DNA of 33,116 nt from CAZGMJ01 sp964526785. GTDB lineage: Bacteria > Planctomycetota > Phycisphaerae > Sedimentisphaerales > Anaerobacaceae. Under the pieces are notes generated by a model. The model was given only the letters and a program-made list of their open reading frames with translations, was not told the DNA's origin and made no database searches. The position numbers were made by a program, and so were the translations under genes. This document shows, piece after piece, positions 23,150-31,179 of this stretch; the stretch's first letter is position 1, and every line of letters begins with the position of its first letter. The stretch covers positions 1 to 33,116 of the forward strand of contig CAZGMJ010000054.1 of NCBI GenBank assembly GCA_964526785.1, read 5' to 3'.

Positions 23150-25729
23150 TCACTCGGCCGGCGGCTCTTCCGCACCCTCTTCGGCCGCCTCTTCGTCTTC
23201 TTCATCAGGGGATATCTTCTCGACCGCGACCAGCTTATCGCCTTCCTTGAGATTGATTATCCGCACGCCCTGGGTGTTTCTGCCGATCGCGCGAACATCG
23301 TCGAGTCCGGTGCGAATGATCATGCCCATGGCCGTGATGAGCATCAGATCGTCCGTGGTCCGGACGGCCTTGAGAGCCACGACCTTGCCGTTGCGTTCGG
23401 TGGTCTTGATGTCCTTGAGCCCGAGGCCTCCGCGGCTTTGCGTGCGATATTCCTCGATGTCCGTTCGCTTGCCGTAGCCGTGTTCGCACACGGTGAACAG
23501 CGACGCGCCTTCTCGCACGATGACCATGCCGACGACGGTGTCATCGTCGCGGAGTTTGATGCCCCGCACGCCGCGCGACACCCGGCCCATGGACCGCACC
23601 TGGTCTTCGTTGAAGCGAATGGTCATGCCGTTGCGGGTGCCGAGCATGATGTCGTCTTTGCCCGAGGTAAGGTCCACATCGATCAGGGCGTCGTCCGGAT
23701 CCAGGTTGATCGCGATGACGCCGCTGGACCGCGGGTTGCCGTAGGCCGAGAGTTTCGTCTTTTTGATTACGCCGTTGCGGGTGGCCATGACCAGTTCCTG
23801 GCCGTCGCCGTCGCTGCCGTCGTCGGTGCCGAAGTCGCTGACGCTGATGACCGATGCGATTTGCTGGTCGCCCAGTTGCAGCAGGTTCACGATATTGCGT
23901 CCTTTGCTGGTGCGCGACATGCTGGGGATGTTGTAGATCTTGAGCCAGTAGCACTTGCCGCCATTGGTGAAGACCAGGAGGTAGTCGTGCGTCGATGCGA
24001 CGAACAGGTGCTTGACGAAGTCCCCCTCCTTGGTCACCGAGCCGATGATGCCGCGTCCGCCCCGGCCCTGCCTGCGATAGGTGTCGATCGGCAGGCGTTT
24101 GACGTATCCGGTCCGGCTGACGGTTACGATGACCTCTTCTTCCGCTATCAGGTCTTCGGCGTCGAACGTCTCGGCGCTGGTGGTGATCTGCGTGCGGCGC
24201 GGGTCGCTGTACTTTTCCTTAATCTCGTAAATGTCCTCGCGGATGATGTCGAGCAGGACGCTTTCGTCGGCGAGGATCGCTTCGTAGCCTTCGATCTGCT
24301 CGACGAGTCCGGCGTATTCTTTCGCGAGTTTCTCCATCTCCAAACCGGTCAGCCGCTGCAACTGCATCGTCAGGATCGCGTCGGCCTGCGGGCCGGTGAG
24401 GAAGTGCTCGCCGGACTTCTTCGCATTGATGAAGGCCTCGGGCAGGATGTTCTTGAGCGTTGCGTACTCGGCTAGATGCAGCGGTTTGGCCATGAGGTTC
24501 GTCTTTGCGGTCGGGGCGTCGGGCGATTTCTTGATCAGTTCGATGATTTCGTCGATGTCACTGACGGCCATGATCAGGCCTTCGAGAATATGCGCCCGGG
24601 TCTGGCATTTCTTGAGCAGGAACTGGCTGCGTCTGCGGATGACTTCCTTGCGATGGTTGAGGAAGCAGTCGAGCATCTCGCGGATGTTGAGCGTCTCGGG
24701 TCTGCCGTTTACCAGCGCGATGTTGGCGACGGCGAAGGTCGTCTGCAGCTGGGTGTAGCGATAGAGCTTGTTCAGTGCGACATCGGGGTCGGCGTCGCGC
24801 TTGAGTTCGATCACGATGCGCAGGCCGTGGCGGTCGGACTCGTCGCGGATGTCGGATACTTCGGGGAGCGTTCCGCCCTGGACGCCCTCGGCGATCTTCG
24901 AGACGATCGTCGTCTTGATGACCATGTAGGGGATCTCGGTGACAATGATGCGCTCTCGGCCGCGTTTGTTGGTTTCGACGCGGACTTTGCCGCGGACGGT
25001 CAGATGTCCCCGGCCGGATGTGTAGGCGTCGACGATTCCCTTTTTGCCGCAGATCAGCCCGCCGGTCGGGAAGTCGGGGCCGGGCAGGACTTTGAGGATG
25101 TCCTTGAATCCGCAGGTGGGGTCGTTAACGATCAGCAGCAGGGCGTCGCATATCTCGGCGATGTTGTGCGGCGGGATATTCGTGGCCATGCCGACCGCGA
25201 TGCCGGTCGATCCGTTGACCAGCAGATTCGGGAACTTCGAAGGCAGCACGACCGGTTCGTTGCGCGTCTCGTCGTAGTTGGGCACGAAATCAACCGTGTC
25301 GCTCTTGATGTCCTCGAGCATGTCCATGGCCGGCGAGGCCATTCGCGCCTCGGTGTAGCGCATGGCTGCGGGCGGGTCGGCGTCGATGCTGCCGAAATTG
25401 CCCTGCGGATCGACCAGGGTATATCGCATGTTCCAGTGCTGGCCGAGGCGAACGAGCGTGCCATAGGTGGCCTGGTCGCCGTGAGGATGGTAGTTTCCGC
25501 TGGTATCACCGACGATCTTCGCGCACTTACGGTGCTTGCTGCGGGGGCCGAGATTGAGGTCGTTCATTGCGACGAGAATTCGGCGCTGCGAGGGCTTGAG
25601 TCCGTCGCGGACGTCGGGCAGGGCGCGCGAAACGATCACGCTCATCGCGTAATTCAGGTACGAATTCTTCAGCTCATCGAGGATTCGCATATTGGCGAAT
25701 CGCTCTTGCGGCGTCTCGGCTTCGGTCAT
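23150..25729 (-). CDS. gyrA: DNA gyrase subunit A
   Basis: A 859-residue GyrA, normal length. The breakage-reunion domain has the active-site tyrosine Tyr125 in AAMRYTEARM. The GyrA box is QGRGGRG at about 551-557. The C-terminal six-bladed DNA-wrapping propeller follows (for example GVRGIKL and GLGLKDIK repeats), ending in a long acidic tail (EEDEEAAEEGAEE). I chose ATG 25729 (MTEAETPQERF); a longer frame to 25849 begins inside the promoter. The quinolone-determining region reads HPHGDQATYGT, with Gln86 and Gly90 where E. coli has Ser83 and Asp87. gyrB is not in the window; holA follows. Confidence 0.96.
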   Translation of the reverse strand: MTEAETPQERFANMRILDELKNSYLNYAMSVIVSRALPDVRDGLKPSQRRILVAMNDLNLGPRSKHRKCAKIVGDTSGNYHPHGDQATYGTLVRLGQHWNMRYTLVDPQGNFGSIDADPPAAMRYTEARMASPAMDMLEDIKSDTVDFVPNYDETRNEPVVLPSKFPNLLVNGSTGIAVGMATNIPPHNIAEICDALLLIVNDPTCGFKDILKVLPGPDFPTGGLICGKKGIVDAYTSGRGHLTVRGKVRVETNKRGRERIIVTEIPYMVIKTTIVSKIAEGVQGGTLPEVSDIRDESDRHGLRIVIELKRDADPDVALNKLYRYTQLQTTFAVANIALVNGRPETLNIREMLDCFLNHRKEVIRRRSQFLLKKCQTRAHILEGLIMAVSDIDEIIELIKKSPDAPTAKTNLMAKPLHLAEYATLKNILPEAFINAKKSGEHFLTGPQADAILTMQLQRLTGLEMEKLAKEYAGLVEQIEGYEAILADESVLLDIIREDIYEIKEKYSDPRRTQITTSAETFDAEDLIAEEEVIVTVSRTGYVKRLPIDTYRRQGRGGRGIIGSVTKEGDFVKHLFVASTHDYLLVFTNGGKCYWLKIYNIPSMSRTSKGRNIVNLLQLGDQQIASVISVSDFGTDDGSDGDGQELVMATRNGVIKKTKLSAYGNPRSSGVIAINLDPDDALIDVDLTSGKDDIMLGTRNGMTIRFNEDQVRSMGRVSRGVRGIKLRDDDTVVGMVIVREGASLFTVCEHGYGKRTDIEEYRTQSRGGLGLKDIKTTERNGKVVALKAVRTTDDLMLITAMGMIIRTGLDDVRAIGRNTQGVRIINLKEGDKLVAVEKISPDEEDEEAAEEGAEEPPAE

Positions 25730-25813
25730 AGACTCAGTACCATCCTCATAGGCCGGGTTCCAGTTGCCATCCGTTGCACACGGGCAGGATTTCCCTTTTG
25801 GAATAAACAAAAA

Positions 25814-25842
25814 AGCGTACCGGCAAACGGCCCGAAAGTCAA
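25814..25842 (-). promoter_or_regulatory. Promoter for gyrA (and probably holA)
   Basis: On the minus strand, TTGACT (25842-25837), a 17-bp spacer and TACGCT (25819-25814). Transcription would begin near 25807, leaving a leader of about 78 nt before ATG 25729. It supports the shorter gyrA start. Confidence 0.5.
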
Positions 25843-25992
25843 CCTTCAAGCCGCGATTTTGGCGTTAAACACGCAAGAAATTCGTCCGGCTGCAGAACGG
25901 TCGCGGGGGTGCAGGCAGCCCGCATTTCCTCCGCAAAAGGCATGCCGGGATCGTCGCGCGTGTGCGGGGATCTATGGACTGCACTATTGGCC

Positions 25993-26021
25993 TTGACAAC
26001 CAGCCGGGGCCGCGTGAGAAT
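25993..26021 (+). promoter_or_regulatory. Promoter for the exported flavodoxin gene
   Basis: A perfect -35 TTGACA (25993-25998), a 17-bp spacer and GAGAAT (26016-26021) lie about 63 bp before ATG 26084. The 354-bp gap 25730-26083 otherwise holds only the divergent gyrA promoter. Confidence 0.45.
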
Positions 26022-26083
26022 TGCAGCCGAGATCTGCCTCTTGAGTAAAGACAATTGCATCTGAGTCGCCCATGGAGGACGCT

Positions 26084-26854
26084 ATGAAACGCTATTTCCT
26101 GTATCTGCTGCTGTGCCTCTGCGGGATGGCCGCGGTCCGGACGCCCGCCGAAACCGACCCTCCCACATCCGTCGATCGACCGTCCGCGGCGCCGGTAAGC
26201 ATCCTGATCGTCTATTACTCCCGTACGGGCAATACTGAGAAGATGGCTCGCGGCGTAGCCGAAGGAGTCGAGCTCGTTGCTGCGGCAAAAGCCTCGTTGA
26301 AGCGCGTCGCCGAAGTCGCCAAAGCGGACCTCGAAGCCGCGGACGGTCTCATCCTCGGCTGCCCGACATATTTCGCCAACATCCCCGGTCCGATGAAGAC
26401 GGCAATGGACGACTGGAACTGGAAACTCGGCGTTGACTTCACAGACAAGGTGGGCGGTGCATTTGCCACGGCCGGAGGTCCGACCGGAGGACAGGGGCAT
26501 GTCGTGACATCGCTGCTGCTTTTCATGCTGAACAACCGCATGATCGTGGCCGGCCCGCTCTATCGGAACGAAAAGACGGGAAGCATCTGGGGCGAGCCCG
26601 GCGCCGGTGCCGTTACGGGTCCGGTCGATCCCGGTGTGGACGACGACGAACTGGACGCCGCCCGCCGGCTGGGCAGGCGAATCGCGCGGATCGCCGGGGA
26701 ACTCAAAAGCGTGCGAACGGCCCAGGCTTCGCCTGGTGTGATACGTGAGTGTTCGGAAGGAGACATGGCAAATGGCAAAGGCTCGGAAACTTGGCGGGTG
26801 GATGACCAGGTTCAAGCGCTGCATCGACGCTCACGCCGGTCCGGGGATATCTGA
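26084..26854 (+). CDS. Exported flavodoxin-like FMN protein
   Basis: About 256 residues. A Sec-type signal (MKRYFLYLLLCLCGMAAV) and a Pro/Thr/Ser-rich spacer precede a flavodoxin fold. The phosphate loop is YYSRTGNTEKM at about 44-54. The second loop is LGCPTYFANIPGPMK at about 88-102. The third is TAGGPTGGQGH, as in WrbA and NAD(P)H-quinone reductase relatives. Such proteins are normally cytosolic; the signal makes this one unusual. GGAGG 6 bp before ATG 26084 fixes the start. The flavodoxin domain should end near IARIAGELK (about residue 207); the last 45-50 residues look like read-through and overlap the next gene by 83 bp in another frame. The redox partner is unknown. Confidence 0.82.
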   Translation: MKRYFLYLLLCLCGMAAVRTPAETDPPTSVDRPSAAPVSILIVYYSRTGNTEKMARGVAEGVELVAAAKASLKRVAEVAKADLEAADGLILGCPTYFANIPGPMKTAMDDWNWKLGVDFTDKVGGAFATAGGPTGGQGHVVTSLLLFMLNNRMIVAGPLYRNEKTGSIWGEPGAGAVTGPVDPGVDDDELDAARRLGRRIARIAGELKSVRTAQASPGVIRECSEGDMANGKGSETWRVDDQVQALHRRSRRSGDI

Positions 26855-27332
26855 GAAGGTCATCGTCGAACCCGAACGGTTCGATGGGACATCGAACTAT
26901 GCGCAGAAAGCCGAGTGGATCGAGAACGCCGTCCGCCGTCTTGAGAAGTACGCGGGCAGCGCCGCGGCGAGGAAGGTCATGCAGGCCTGCGGAAGGAAAT
27001 GCTGCGGTCCCACGCAGCAGAAGCGCGCCCGGCGGTTCATGGCTGAGTCGAAGTCGGTCGAGGAACTGCTCGCCAAACTGAATGCCAGAGGCATCGGCGG
27101 AGGCCGACTGAAACTGAAGGACCGCAACACGATCGCGGGCGGCTACGACTGGTGCTATTGCGGGCGGGTGAAGCACACGCAGCACGCGTTTGCCAACGAC
27201 ACGTATTGCCAGTGTTCCGCGGGATGGTATGCGTCCCTCTTCGAAGCCGCCCTCGGCAGGCCGGTCAGGGTGACACTCAAACAGTCGATCATCCAGGGGG
27301 CGGACAGTTGCGAATTCGAGATTGCATTCTAG
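26772..27332 (+). CDS. Cys-rich DUF6144-like protein
   Basis: A 186-residue protein without signal or membrane segments. Two cysteine groups stand out: ACGRKCCGP at about 77-85, and CYCG plus TYCQCSAGWY at about 129-155. The terminal segment VTLKQSIIQGADSCEFEIAF recalls the end of V4R/4-vinyl-reductase-like and DUF6144 proteins. That suggests a metal- or thiol-containing site, but I cannot name a reaction. I start it at ATG 26772, with GGAAGGAG about 9 bp upstream; an earlier GTG at 26745 lacks a site. It overlaps the end of the flavodoxin gene, so the two are probably translationally linked. Confidence 0.68.
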   Translation: MAKARKLGGWMTRFKRCIDAHAGPGISEKVIVEPERFDGTSNYAQKAEWIENAVRRLEKYAGSAAARKVMQACGRKCCGPTQQKRARRFMAESKSVEELLAKLNARGIGGGRLKLKDRNTIAGGYDWCYCGRVKHTQHAFANDTYCQCSAGWYASLFEAALGRPVRVTLKQSIIQGADSCEFEIAF

Positions 27333-27419
27333 AACGTGCGACGGCGCCTGGATTTCTCTGCGAGGCTCCGCGTGCGGGCCTGCCGCTCCATGAGGAACCC
27401 GGTCGCGCGCCTGCGTGCG

Positions 27420-27449
27420 CCGCCCGGCGACGGTTGAGCAGCCGGGCGG
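27420..27449. terminator. GC hairpin between convergent genes
   Basis: CCGCCCGGC (27420-27428) and GCCGGGCGG (27441-27449) form a perfect 9-bp stem with a 12-nt loop, between the DUF6144-like gene (+) and the rhamnosidase (-). There is no T-run, so it is a weak terminator or an mRNA 3' end stabiliser. Confidence 0.4.
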
Positions 27450-27493
27450 AGCAGGCGATTCTGGATTAGGCCGCGGCGGATGTGCCGCGATCG

Positions 27494-30400
27494 CTATTTG
27501 AGTCGGGACGTGAATTTGTACTTGCCCGATCCGGCCTCGAAGACGGCGGCGCCGTTCTCCATGCGGATGAACCGCAGGCCGTCGGCGTTGGTCGCGGCCG
27601 ACCAGCCCTCCTTGATCGAATCGAGGTCCGCCGTCGGGATGTGGATATGCGCGGTGGTGTTGGCGGGGATGGTCGCGTGCAGATTGAACTTGTCGCCCTT
27701 GAGGCGCCAGTAGGTGGCGATCTCGCCGTAGATCGAGTCGTAGCTTGCCCGGGCGCTGGTCAGTTCGCCGCCGGGTCTCGGCCGGATGACGATGGTCTTG
27801 TAGGCCGGGCCGAGCGTGTCGATCCCGGCGATGGTCTTGAACATCCACTCGGCGACCGCCCCGAACGAGTAGTGCGCGAAGGAGTTCATCCCCGGATTCT
27901 GGAATCCCTTGTCCGGCGTCCATCCGTCCCAGCGTTCCCAGATGCTTGTGGCGCCGTGCTTGATCGAGAAGCCCCACGACGGGAACGTATCCTGATGGAA
28001 GAGCTTGTAGGCCACGTCCTCGCGGCCGACGCGCGTGAGCGTCGTCATCAGGTCCTTGGTGCCGACGAAGCCCGTCGAGAGGTGCCAGCCGCGGCTGTCG
28101 ATATCGGCGACGAGCCGGTCGACTACGGCCGAGCGTTTCTCCTGCGGCAGCAGATCGAATGCCAGCGCCAGGACGTACACGGTCTGCGTGTCGCCCTTGA
28201 TCCTGCCGGTCTCGTCGACGTAGGCCTTGTTGAACGCCTCGCGGATGTCCTCGTAGAGCTTGCGGTACGTCTCGGCGTCGTCCTCCTTTCCGAGCACGCG
28301 GGCGACCTTCCCGGTGAGCATGGTGCTGTAGGCGAAGTAGGCGGTGGCCAGGACGTCTTTCGGCGTGTCGGCCTTGATGCTGAGCCAGTCGCCGTAGCCC
28401 TGTGCGGGCCGGAGCAGGTCCTTCGTCGTGCCTTTGCAGTACTCGATCCATTCCTGCATTGCGTCGTAGTGTTTTTCGAGCACGCGGGTATCGCCGTAGA
28501 CCTGGTAGATGGTCCACGGGCAGATCACTCCGGCGTCGCCCCACGCGGCCGTGCCGCCGCCGGTCGCCACCTTTCGCGGTGCGACGTCGGGGAAGGCGCC
28601 GTTGGGCAGTTGGGCGTCCTCGAGATCGACCAGCCACTTGTTGAAGAACGCCGCGACGTCGGCGTTGTAGGTTGCGGTGCGGACGTAGATCTGGGCGTCG
28701 CCGGTCCAGCCGAGGCGTTCGTCGCGCTGCGGGCAGTCGGTCGGGATCTCGATGAAGTTCGCCCGCTGGGTCTGACAGATGTTGCGATAGAGCGTGTTGG
28801 CCGTGACGTCCGAGCACGTGAAGCTGCCGACCACGGGCGTGGCGCTGGTCAGCTCGATACCGCGGACGGCGTCCATCGACGGCTTGCCCGGATAGCCGGT
28901 GACTTCGACGTACTGGAAGCCGTGGAACGTGAAGTGCGGCTGCCAGATCTCTTCGCCCCCGCCTTTGCAGATGTATGTATCGGTCGCGCGGGCGCCGCGG
29001 AGGTTGGTCGTGTAGATTGTGCCGTCGGGGTTGAGCCGCTCGGCGAACCGCAGCACGACTTTCGTGCCCTCGTCGGCCCGGACCTTCAGGCGCACGAAGC
29101 CTGCGAAGTTTGTCCCCATATCGAAGACGTAGACATCGGACTTCGGCTCGGTCATGCCGACGGGTTTGATCTGCTGGAACGGGCGAACCAGGACGCTCGG
29201 GTACGATTCGACTTTCGCGTCGATCGCGTCGTTGACGTCCACGGGCCGCCAGCCGCTGTCGTCGAAGCCGGCGGTGCTCCAGCCGGGCATCTCCAGCCTG
29301 GCGTCGTATGTTTCGCCCATCAGGAAATCGCCTTCGAGGATCGGGCCGGTCGATGCGACCCAGCCGCCGCCGGTTGTCACTATCTCGCTGGTGCCGTCCT
29401 GGTAGTCGATGTGGAGCTGGACGGACAGGCGCGGGTCCTTGCCGTAGTGGTCGCGGATATGCTTCCAGCCGATGTGGCCGCTGTACCAGCCATCCGCGAG
29501 CATCGCGCCGATGGCGTTGTCACCCTCGCGGACCATGTCCGTGACGTCGAAGGTGTTGTAGTACACGCGGATGTCGTAATCGGTCCAGCCGGGCGTGAAG
29601 TATGCGTTCTCGATTCGCCGGCCGTTGAGGTGCAGTTCGTAGTTGCCCAGGGCTGTGGCGTACGCGGTGGCGCGGGCGACGGGCTTGTCTGCGGTGAACT
29701 CGGTCCGCAGGAACTGCACGGGCGGCAGGAACAGTTCGCCCGAGGTGACTTCGACCTGCTCCCAGGGCTTCATTCCGTAATCGCCCAGCACCTTCGCGGC
29801 CCGCCAGCCGCTGTCGTCGAAGGAGAGGTTCATCCATTCGTCCCCGCCGGCGGTGCCGGCAAGCCAGCTCGCATCGGTGGCGATCACCATCGGCTCGCCC
29901 GTCTCGAACTCGATCCTGCAGACGGCCAGCAGCCCGGCCGGGTTGGGATCTTCGCCCGAGTTGGTCGCCTGAATCGCCAGGACGTTTGTGCCCGGCTTGA
30001 GCTGATCGGTGATGTTGGAGGCGACCGCCTGCTTGAAATTGCTGTCGTCGCGGGTCCGGCGTTCGTTGACGAACAGCATGTACTGATTGTCCGCCGCCAC
30101 CGCGCAGAAGGCCCGCGCGATCCTGCGGTCGGCCGGCAGCTCGAACGTTCTGCGGAAGAACCGCGGGCCGATCGGTGCCTCGGTAGCCGGCTCGCCCTCG
30201 GCCGTCCAAATCCATTCGGCGGCGTCCATCGCGATATCGGGCTCGGCGGCGCTGCGGTCCCGCGAGGCGTCGAAGCCGATCCATTTGGCCCGCCACGCAT
30301 CGTCCTCGAGCAGCCCCATCGTCCACGACGCCGGCTCGCTCCACCGGCTGATGTTGCCGTCCTGGTCCCATATCCGCACCTTCCACCAGTAGGGCATGCG

Positions 30401-30763
30401 CGCGGCGAGCGGTTCGCCTTCGTAGACGATCTGGTTGCTCCGGCCGGAGACGATCTTGCCGCTGTTCCACATATTGCCTTCGTGGCCGGCCAGGATATGC
30501 GGATCGTTCGCCACGAGAATCTGGTAGGCCGTCTGGTGCTGCGAACGCTTGTCCGACTCCATGATCCAGCTCAGCCGCGGCTCTGTCGTGTCGATTCCCC
30601 GCGGGTTCACGCGATACTCGCAGCGGAGGTATTCCAGTTCGGCCTTCGAGCCGAAGCCCGGGTTGTCTTTGCTCAGCACCTTGAGGCCCTCCTCGCATCC
30701 GCCAAGTGCCATCATTGCCGTCGTCAGTGCCGCCGTCGCCGCGGCCAGTCGCCACTTACTCAT
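27494..30763 (-). CDS. GH78 alpha-L-rhamnosidase lipoprotein
   Basis: A 1089-residue glycoside hydrolase with lipobox LGGC (Cys23), so it is exported and membrane-tethered. It releases terminal L-rhamnose from polysaccharides or glycosides. N-terminal beta-sandwich domains open with LRCEYRVNPRGIDTTEPRLSW. Carbohydrate-binding-like and Bac_rhamnosid-type domains follow (FELPADRRIARAF, YELHLNGRRI). The (alpha/alpha)6 catalytic barrel has the family signature DCPQRDERLGWTGD at about 676-689. The beta C-terminal domain then includes YDSIYGEIATYW. I chose ATG 30763 because AAAGGA precedes it and the signal peptide begins there; the frame stays open to 30838. It is a single gene with its own promoter; no rhamnose catabolic genes are adjacent. 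Confidence 0.93.
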   Translation of the reverse strand: MSKWRLAAATAALTTAMMALGGCEEGLKVLSKDNPGFGSKAELEYLRCEYRVNPRGIDTTEPRLSWIMESDKRSQHQTAYQILVANDPHILAGHEGNMWNSGKIVSGRSNQIVYEGEPLAARMPYWWKVRIWDQDGNISRWSEPASWTMGLLEDDAWRAKWIGFDASRDRSAAEPDIAMDAAEWIWTAEGEPATEAPIGPRFFRRTFELPADRRIARAFCAVAADNQYMLFVNERRTRDDSNFKQAVASNITDQLKPGTNVLAIQATNSGEDPNPAGLLAVCRIEFETGEPMVIATDASWLAGTAGGDEWMNLSFDDSGWRAAKVLGDYGMKPWEQVEVTSGELFLPPVQFLRTEFTADKPVARATAYATALGNYELHLNGRRIENAYFTPGWTDYDIRVYYNTFDVTDMVREGDNAIGAMLADGWYSGHIGWKHIRDHYGKDPRLSVQLHIDYQDGTSEIVTTGGGWVASTGPILEGDFLMGETYDARLEMPGWSTAGFDDSGWRPVDVNDAIDAKVESYPSVLVRPFQQIKPVGMTEPKSDVYVFDMGTNFAGFVRLKVRADEGTKVVLRFAERLNPDGTIYTTNLRGARATDTYICKGGGEEIWQPHFTFHGFQYVEVTGYPGKPSMDAVRGIELTSATPVVGSFTCSDVTANTLYRNICQTQRANFIEIPTDCPQRDERLGWTGDAQIYVRTATYNADVAAFFNKWLVDLEDAQLPNGAFPDVAPRKVATGGGTAAWGDAGVICPWTIYQVYGDTRVLEKHYDAMQEWIEYCKGTTKDLLRPAQGYGDWLSIKADTPKDVLATAYFAYSTMLTGKVARVLGKEDDAETYRKLYEDIREAFNKAYVDETGRIKGDTQTVYVLALAFDLLPQEKRSAVVDRLVADIDSRGWHLSTGFVGTKDLMTTLTRVGREDVAYKLFHQDTFPSWGFSIKHGATSIWERWDGWTPDKGFQNPGMNSFAHYSFGAVAEWMFKTIAGIDTLGPAYKTIVIRPRPGGELTSARASYDSIYGEIATYWRLKGDKFNLHATIPANTTAHIHIPTADLDSIKEGWSAATNADGLRFIRMENGAAVFEAGSGKYKFTSRLK

Positions 30764-30905
30764 CGTCCGTTCCTTTCCCGGGGCCGCCCCGTGCGGGCCT
30801 GAGCATCGACGATTCATCGCCCCGCTCCAATAATGCAAGCCCCGCTACTGTTGCTTCAACATCCAGTCGCCGCCGAACAAATACCCGACAGCAACACTGC
30901 CTGTC

Positions 30906-30933
30906 AGTGTATCGCCGAGACCGCCGTTGTCAA
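30906..30933 (-). promoter_or_regulatory. Promoter for the rhamnosidase
   Basis: On the minus strand, a perfect -35 TTGACA (30933-30928), a 16-bp spacer and TACACT (30911-30906). The leader would be about 136 nt. The rest of the 416-bp gap 30764-31179 is mostly the repeat listed next. Confidence 0.5.
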
Positions 30934-30952
30934 CCGCTCAGGACCGGCGGGG

Positions 30953-31150
30953 CTTTTGTTATTTCGACGAAGCGCAGCACCCCTTACCATCCCGAGCGCA
31001 CCGAAGCGCCTTTTGTCATCATTTCGAGCGAACGCAGCGAGTCGAGAAATCCGGGTGCGCATTTGGCGGAACGATCCCCACTGCGGGGGACACGCCGCGT
31101 TCGTGTGCGAGACTTCTCCGCTCGGCCTCCGGCCTCGGTCGAAGCGACAT
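30953..31150. repeat. Intergenic imperfect palindromic/direct repeat element
   Basis: The phrase CTTTTGT-ATTTCGA-CGAA-GCGCAGC occurs twice in direct orientation (about 30953-30979 and 31010-31038). The second copy runs into GCGAGTCGAGAAATCC. A diverged inverted version (GAGACTTCTCCGCTCGG..GGTCGAAGCGACAT) is at about 31109-31150, with a TCCCC/GGGGA hairpin between. This resembles the dispersed TTTCGAGCGAAGCGAGAAAT-type repeats seen in many bacterial genomes. No transposase is present. Confidence 0.5.
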
Positions 31151-31179
31151 GGTGGGTGGTACGCCTTCGGGCTTGGCGC

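Noticed and set aside
25730..25849. Forty-codon N-terminal extension of GyrA
   Set aside because: It is not part of the conserved GyrA start and covers the promoter and leader region.
27482..30802. A plus-strand open frame of 1106 codons opposite the rhamnosidase
   Set aside because: High GC content keeps the antisense frame open. The minus strand has the GH78 signature, lipobox and ribosome binding site; the plus frame has none.
30845..30937. A short minus-strand frame (31 codons, ending GGDWMLKQQ) before the rhamnosidase that looks like a C-terminal gene fragment
   Set aside because: No start codon fits, and it overlaps a perfect TTGACA promoter box with a well-spaced -10. A promoter is the simpler reading.
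30837..30955. A 9-bp inverted repeat AAGCCCCGC/GCGGGGCTT about 100 bp apart, followed by TTTTGTTATT, as a structured plus-strand RNA
   Set aside because: No plus-strand gene or promoter lies upstream, and both flanking genes are on minus. The arms are far apart and can arise by chance in GC-rich DNA.
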